DNA from: a bacterium
Lineage (GTDB): Bacteria > Sysuimicrobiota > Sysuimicrobiia > Sysuimicrobiales > Humicultoraceae
Assembly (NCBI GenBank): GCA_031082185.1
Contig: JAVHLI010000001.1
Span: 377,980-441,979 of the forward strand
Direction of reading: 5' to 3'
DNA length: 64,000 nucleotides
Every line of letters begins with the position of its first letter. Position 1 is the first letter of the stretch. The notes beneath the pieces are model-generated. The model had not been told where the DNA came from. It saw only the letters and a program-made list of their open reading frames with translations, and did no database searches. Positions 60,693 to 64,000 of this stretch are shown here, piece by piece. The position numbers and the translations under genes are program-made.

Positions 60693-61002
60693 GCTGGCGG
60701 TGATCACCGACCCCGAGACGGCTACCGGCTTCCGGCTGGCGGGTGCCGAGGTGCGGGAGGCCGGTACTCCTGCGGAGGCATTGGAGCACCTGCGCCACTT
60801 CGTAACGCTGGACTACGGGTTGGTCGCCGTGAACGAGACGCTGCTGGAGGGCGCCAAGGAAGAGCGCGCGCGTCTGCTGCGCGACCGCGATCTCCCCATC
60901 ATCGTTCCGTTTCCGGCGCCCCACGCCCAGATCGAGGGCGGCGAGGCGTACGTGGCGCGCCTGGTGAAAGAGCACATCGGTTTCTATGTGAAGTTGCGCT
61001 AG
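60685..61002 (+). CDS. ntpF: V/A-type ATPase subunit F
   Basis: The 105-residue Rossmann-like subunit of the central stalk has RLAVITDPETATGFRLAGAEV, DYGLVAVNETLLEG and the C-terminal LPIIVPFPAPH region. The GTG at 60685 is the only start in frame that retains the first beta strand without deep overlap with subunit C. Confidence 0.9.
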   Translation: MFRLAVITDPETATGFRLAGAEVREAGTPAEALEHLRHFVTLDYGLVAVNETLLEGAKEERARLLRDRDLPIIVPFPAPHAQIEGGEAYVARLVKEHIGFYVKLR

Positions 61003-61032
61003 CGGACGGCCGGAGTGTATGGAGGGACTGCC

Positions 61033-62793
61033 ATGACGATCCAGGGCAACATCATCAAGATCGCCGGGCCGGCGGTCATCGCCCGGGGGATCCCCGGAGC
61101 GCGCATGTACGATCTGGTGCACGTGGGCCACGAGGGCCTGCTGGGCGAGATCATCCGCCTCGATGGGAACACCGCGTTCATCCAGGTCTACGAGGACACC
61201 TCGGGCCTGATGATCGGCGAGCCCGTCGCGAGCACCGGCGCGCCGCTGGCGGTCGAGCTCGGCCCCGGGCTGCTGACCGGTATCTTCGACGGGATCCAGC
61301 GGCCGCTCGCCAGCCTCCGCGCGCAGAAGGGCGACTTCCTCGCGCGCGGCGCCGTCACCGAAGCGCTGGATCGCTCGCGGCGGTGGGCGTTTTCCCCGGC
61401 CGCAACCCCCGGGACGCGGGTGGGCCCCGGCGACGTGATCGGGACCGTGACTGAGTTCGGGTTTGAACACCGCATCATGGTGCCGCCGTCTTCCCGCGGC
61501 GGCGAGGTCACCCAGATCCACGCGGGTGAATTCACGGTGGACGACGTGATTGCCCGCCTCTCCGACGGCACCGAGCTGCGCTTGATGCACCGCTGGCCGG
61601 TACGCGTGTCGCGGCCGGTGGCGCGGAAGCGCGATCCACGCGAGCCGTTCATTTCGGGGCAGCGCATCATTGACGTGCTGTTCCCGGTGGCAATGGGCGG
61701 GGCGGCCTCGATCCCGGGCCCGTTCGGTTCCGGCAAGACCGTCATGCAGCAAACGCTGGCCAAGTGGTCCAACGCCGACGTCATCGTCTACGTGGGCTGC
61801 GGCGAGCGTGGCAACGAGATGACCCACGTGCTGGACGAGTTCCCCGAGCTGGAGGATCCGCGCACCGGGCGGCCCCTGATGGAGCGCACGGTGATCATAG
61901 CCAATACTTCCAACATGCCGGTGGCGGCGCGTGAGGCCTCGGTCTACACCGGCATTACCATGGCGGAGTACTGGCGCGACCAGGGGTACAAGGTGGCGGT
62001 GATGGCGGACTCGACCAGTCGCTGGGCCGAGGCGATGCGCGAGATATCCTCGCGGCTGGAGGAGATGCCCGCCGAGGAGGGATACCCGCCATACCTGTCC
62101 AGCCGGCTGGCCGCCTTCTACGAGCGGGCCGGCCGCGCTGTTTGCCTGGGGCAACCCGAGAGGGATGGCTCGGTGACGGTTGTGGGCGCGGTCTCTCCAC
62201 CCGGTGGTGACCTATCCGAGCCGGTGACGCAGGCGACGCTGCGCATCACAGGGACGTTCTGGTCGCTGGACGCCGGGCTTGCCAACCGGAGGCACTTCCC
62301 GGCGATCCACTGGCTGCGGTCGTACAGCCTCTACACCCCGTTGTTCAAGGAGTGGTACCGGGAGCACATGCCCGAGGATTTCGAAACGCTGCGCGACCGG
62401 GCCTCGGCGCTGCTCCAGCGGGAGGCGGAGCTGCAGGAGATCGTGCAGCTCGTCGGCCCCGACGCGCTGCAGGACGACCAGCGGCTGGTGATCGAGGTCG
62501 GCAAGATGCTGCGCGAGGATTTCCTGCAGCAGTCCTCGTTCTCCGAGGTGGACGCCCACTGCCCGATGGACAAAGCCTGCGGCATGTTGAGGGCGATCCT
62601 GGTGTTCTACGACGAGGCGGGCGCGGCCCTACGGAGCGGCATGCCGATGGACGAGATCCTTAACCTCAAGCAGGTTGAGGAGATCGCCCGCCTGAAGGAA
62701 GTGCCCAAGGACGAGTTTGGGGCACACATCCAGTCCTGGTTTGGGAAGCTGCCCGAGGCCTTCGGGGCGAAGGCTCCAGCAGGAGGTGCGTAG
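61033..62793 (+). CDS. ntpA: V/A-type ATPase catalytic subunit A
   Basis: The 586-residue catalytic subunit has a beta-barrel, then the A-type non-homologous insertion (about 110-190), then P-loop GPFGSGKT (229-236), [11 protein letters not shown], and [19 protein letters not shown]. It hydrolyses or makes ATP in alternating A3B3 sites. The ATG at 61033 follows GGAGGG; a GTG at 61015 has no SD. Confidence 0.97.
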   Translation: MTIQGNIIKIAGPAVIARGIPGARMYDLVHVGHEGLLGEIIRLDGNTAFIQVYEDTSGLMIGEPVASTGAPLAVELGPGLLTGIFDGIQRPLASLRAQKGDFLARGAVTEALDRSRRWAFSPAATPGTRVGPGDVIGTVTEFGFEHRIMVPPSSRGGEVTQIHAGEFTVDDVIARLSDGTELRLMHRWPVRVSRPVARKRDPREPFISGQRIIDVLFPVAMGGAASIPGPFGSGKTVMQQTLAKWSNADVIVYVGCGERGNEMTHVLDEFPELEDPRTGRPLMERTVIIANTSNMPVAAREASVYTGITMAEYWRDQGYKVAVMADSTSRWAEAMREISSRLEEMPAEEGYPPYLSSRLAAFYERAGRAVCLGQPERDGSVTVVGAVSPPGGDLSEPVTQATLRITGTFWSLDAGLANRRHFPAIHWLRSYSLYTPLFKEWYREHMPEDFETLRDRASALLQREAELQEIVQLVGPDALQDDQRLVIEVGKMLREDFLQQSSFSEVDAHCPMDKACGMLRAILVFYDEAGAALRSGMPMDEILNLKQVEEIARLKEVPKDEFGAHIQSWFGKLPEAFGAKAPAGGA

Positions 62794-62797
62794 CGCG

Positions 62798-64000
62798 ATG
62801 TCGCTGGCTACCAAGCAGTACCGGTCCATCTCTTACATCTCGGGCCCGCTGCTGTTCGTCGAGGGTGCGCGCGACCTGGCCTACGGCGCCATCGTGAACA
62901 TTCACATGGCTGAAGGCGGCATACGCGGGGGCCAGGTGATCGAGATTTCGGAGAAGAACGCGGTGATCCAGGTCTTCGAGGAAACCGCCGGGCTGGACCT
63001 GGACCGCACGTCCGTGAGCCTGCGCGAGGACGTGGCGCGAATCGCCTGCTCGCGCGACATGATAGGCCGGCGGTTCAGCGGGCTGGGCGATCCTATTGAC
63101 GGCCTCCCACCGATCATTCCCGAGAAACGGCTGCCCATCATCGGCACGCCCATAAACCCAGTGGCCCGGCAGCGGCCGCAGGAGTTCATCCAGACCGGCA
63201 TCTCCTCCATTGACGGTCTCAACACGCTGGTACGCGGGCAGAAGCTTCCGATCTTCTCGGGCGCCGGGCTGCCGCACAACGAGATCGCCGCGCAGATCGC
63301 GCGTCAGGCCAAGGTGCTGGGAGGGGGCGAGGAGTTTTCGGTCGTCTTCGCCGCGATGGGGATCACCCAGCGTGAGGCGGCCTACTTCATCGAGCAGTTT
63401 GAGGCAACGGGCGCGCTGGCCCGCAGCGTGGTCTTCCTCAACCTGGCCGACGACCCGGCGATCGAGCGGCTGATGACCCCGCGCATGGCGCTGACCACCG
63501 CCGAGTTCTTGGCCTTCGATCTCGACATGCAGGTCCTGGTTATCCTCACGGACATGACCAACTACTGTGAGGCGCTTCGTGAAATCGGCGCGGCGCGCGA
63601 GGAGATCCCGGGCCGGCGCGGTTACCCCGGCTATATGTACACCGACCTGGCGATGATCTACGAGCGGGCAGGCCGCGTGCTCGGCCGCAAAGGCTCTATC
63701 ACGCAGATACCGATACTGACCATGCCCGACGACGACATCACCCACCCCATCCCTGACCTGACCGGCTACATCACCGAGGGACAGATCGTACTCAGCCGCG
63801 CGCTGCACCGCAACGGCGTCTACCCGCCGATCAACCCGCTGCCCAGTCTCTCGCGCATGATGAACGACGGCATCGGCCCCAACCGGACCCGCGCCGATCA
63901 CGCCAACGTCAAGGACCAGCTCTTCGCCTCCTATGCCAACGGCGTGGACCTGCGCCGGCTGGTGGCCATCATCGGCGAGGAAGCGCTCACCGACCAAGAC
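62798..64000 (+). CDS. ntpB: V/A-type ATPase subunit B (3' end outside window)
   Basis: 401 codons are visible without a stop, so the gene continues past the window. The protein shows [21 protein letters not shown], the regulatory-site motif [17 protein letters not shown] (no catalytic P-loop lysine, as expected for B), [38 protein letters not shown], and [27 protein letters not shown] sits 11 bases before the ATG. Confidence 0.97.
   Translation, partial: MSLATKQYRSISYISGPLLFVEGARDLAYGAIVNIHMAEGGIRGGQVIEISEKNAVIQVFEETAGLDLDRTSVSLREDVARIACSRDMIGRRFSGLGDPIDGLPPIIPEKRLPIIGTPINPVARQRPQEFIQTGISSIDGLNTLVRGQKLPIFSGAGLPHNEIAAQIARQAKVLGGGEEFSVVFAAMGITQREAAYFIEQFEATGALARSVVFLNLADDPAIERLMTPRMALTTAEFLAFDLDMQVLVILTDMTNYCEALREIGAAREEIPGRRGYPGYMYTDLAMIYERAGRVLGRKGSITQIPILTMPDDDITHPIPDLTGYITEGQIVLSRALHRNGVYPPINPLPSLSRMMNDGIGPNRTRADHANVKDQLFASYANGVDLRRLVAIIGEEALTDQD

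Overview
The window is a GC-rich, gene-dense bacterial chromosome segment with no gap longer than about 200 bp between genes. It carries two tRNA genes (Leu-CAG, Arg-CCG). I see no rRNA, CRISPR array, insertion sequence or prophage. Genes sit in tight operons with ATGA, GTGA or TAGTG junctions, GTG and TTG starts are common, and SD sequences are strong. The mix suggests an uncultured Terrabacteria-like lineage such as Armatimonadota, Sysuimicrobiota (CSP1-3) or a Chloroflexota/Deinococcota relative: a V/A-type ATPase, a complex I membrane-arm cluster, an LDH-like malate dehydrogenase, class II fumarase, a Thermus-type one-knuckle MetRS, S9 peptidases and TreS. That placement is inference.

Layout. 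1-3.7 kb: end of a PilX-like pilus protein, tRNA-Leu, rsmI, a DUF2007 protein and a methyltransferase. 3.9-7.8 kb: metG, tatD and a secreted M48 protease. 7.9-13.1 kb: a TetR gene with a perfect operator, followed by an RND efflux adaptor and pump. 13.1-14.5 kb: tRNA-Arg and a wHTH-nucleotidyltransferase/HEPN pair behind several inverted repeats. 14.6-18.6 kb: a YbaK-like deacylase, small unknown genes, a PrsW-like/TPR/CcmH operon and a phosphoesterase. 18.6-21.2 kb: an S9 peptidase and a PduO-type adenosyltransferase. 21.2-24.8 kb, minus strand: gmhA, tag, treS, otsB. 24.9-28.7 kb: an iron-type ABC importer. 29.2-36.4 kb: a second S9 peptidase, a GntR/UTRA regulator, a family 5 solute-binding protein, two DppBC permeases and a PuuD-like amidotransferase. 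36.5-39.3 kb: an ArsR-type regulator, an excisionase-type HTH, an MFS exporter and an ATL protein. 39.3-44.9 kb: fumC divergent from mdh-sucC-(phosphodiesterase)-sucD. 44.9-49.0 kb: a holin-like membrane protein, rapZ, a membrane-anchored yvcK and tnaA. 49.0-56.2 kb: nuoA, H, J, K, L, M, N. 56.3-64.0 kb: V-type ATPase genes G, I, K, E, C, F, A, B; B runs off the end.

The genes fit an organism that lives on peptides and amino acids (two S9 peptidases, peptide ABC transporter, PuuD-like enzyme, tryptophanase). Carbon would pass through succinyl-CoA, fumarate and malate. Energy would be conserved by a complex I-like membrane arm and a rotary V/A-ATPase.

The most unusual object is the solute-binding protein at 32175-33725. 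Its sequence reads as a circular permutation of the SBP_bac_5 fold: the usual C-terminal third comes directly after the signal peptide, followed by the usual N-terminal two thirds. The protein stops exactly where the displaced segment would normally begin. Other points for a second look are the operator-like palindromes sharing an 11-mer, the 15-bp repeat that multiplies start codons of the GntR gene, the phosphodiesterase between sucC and sucD, and the complex I cluster without its peripheral-arm genes.
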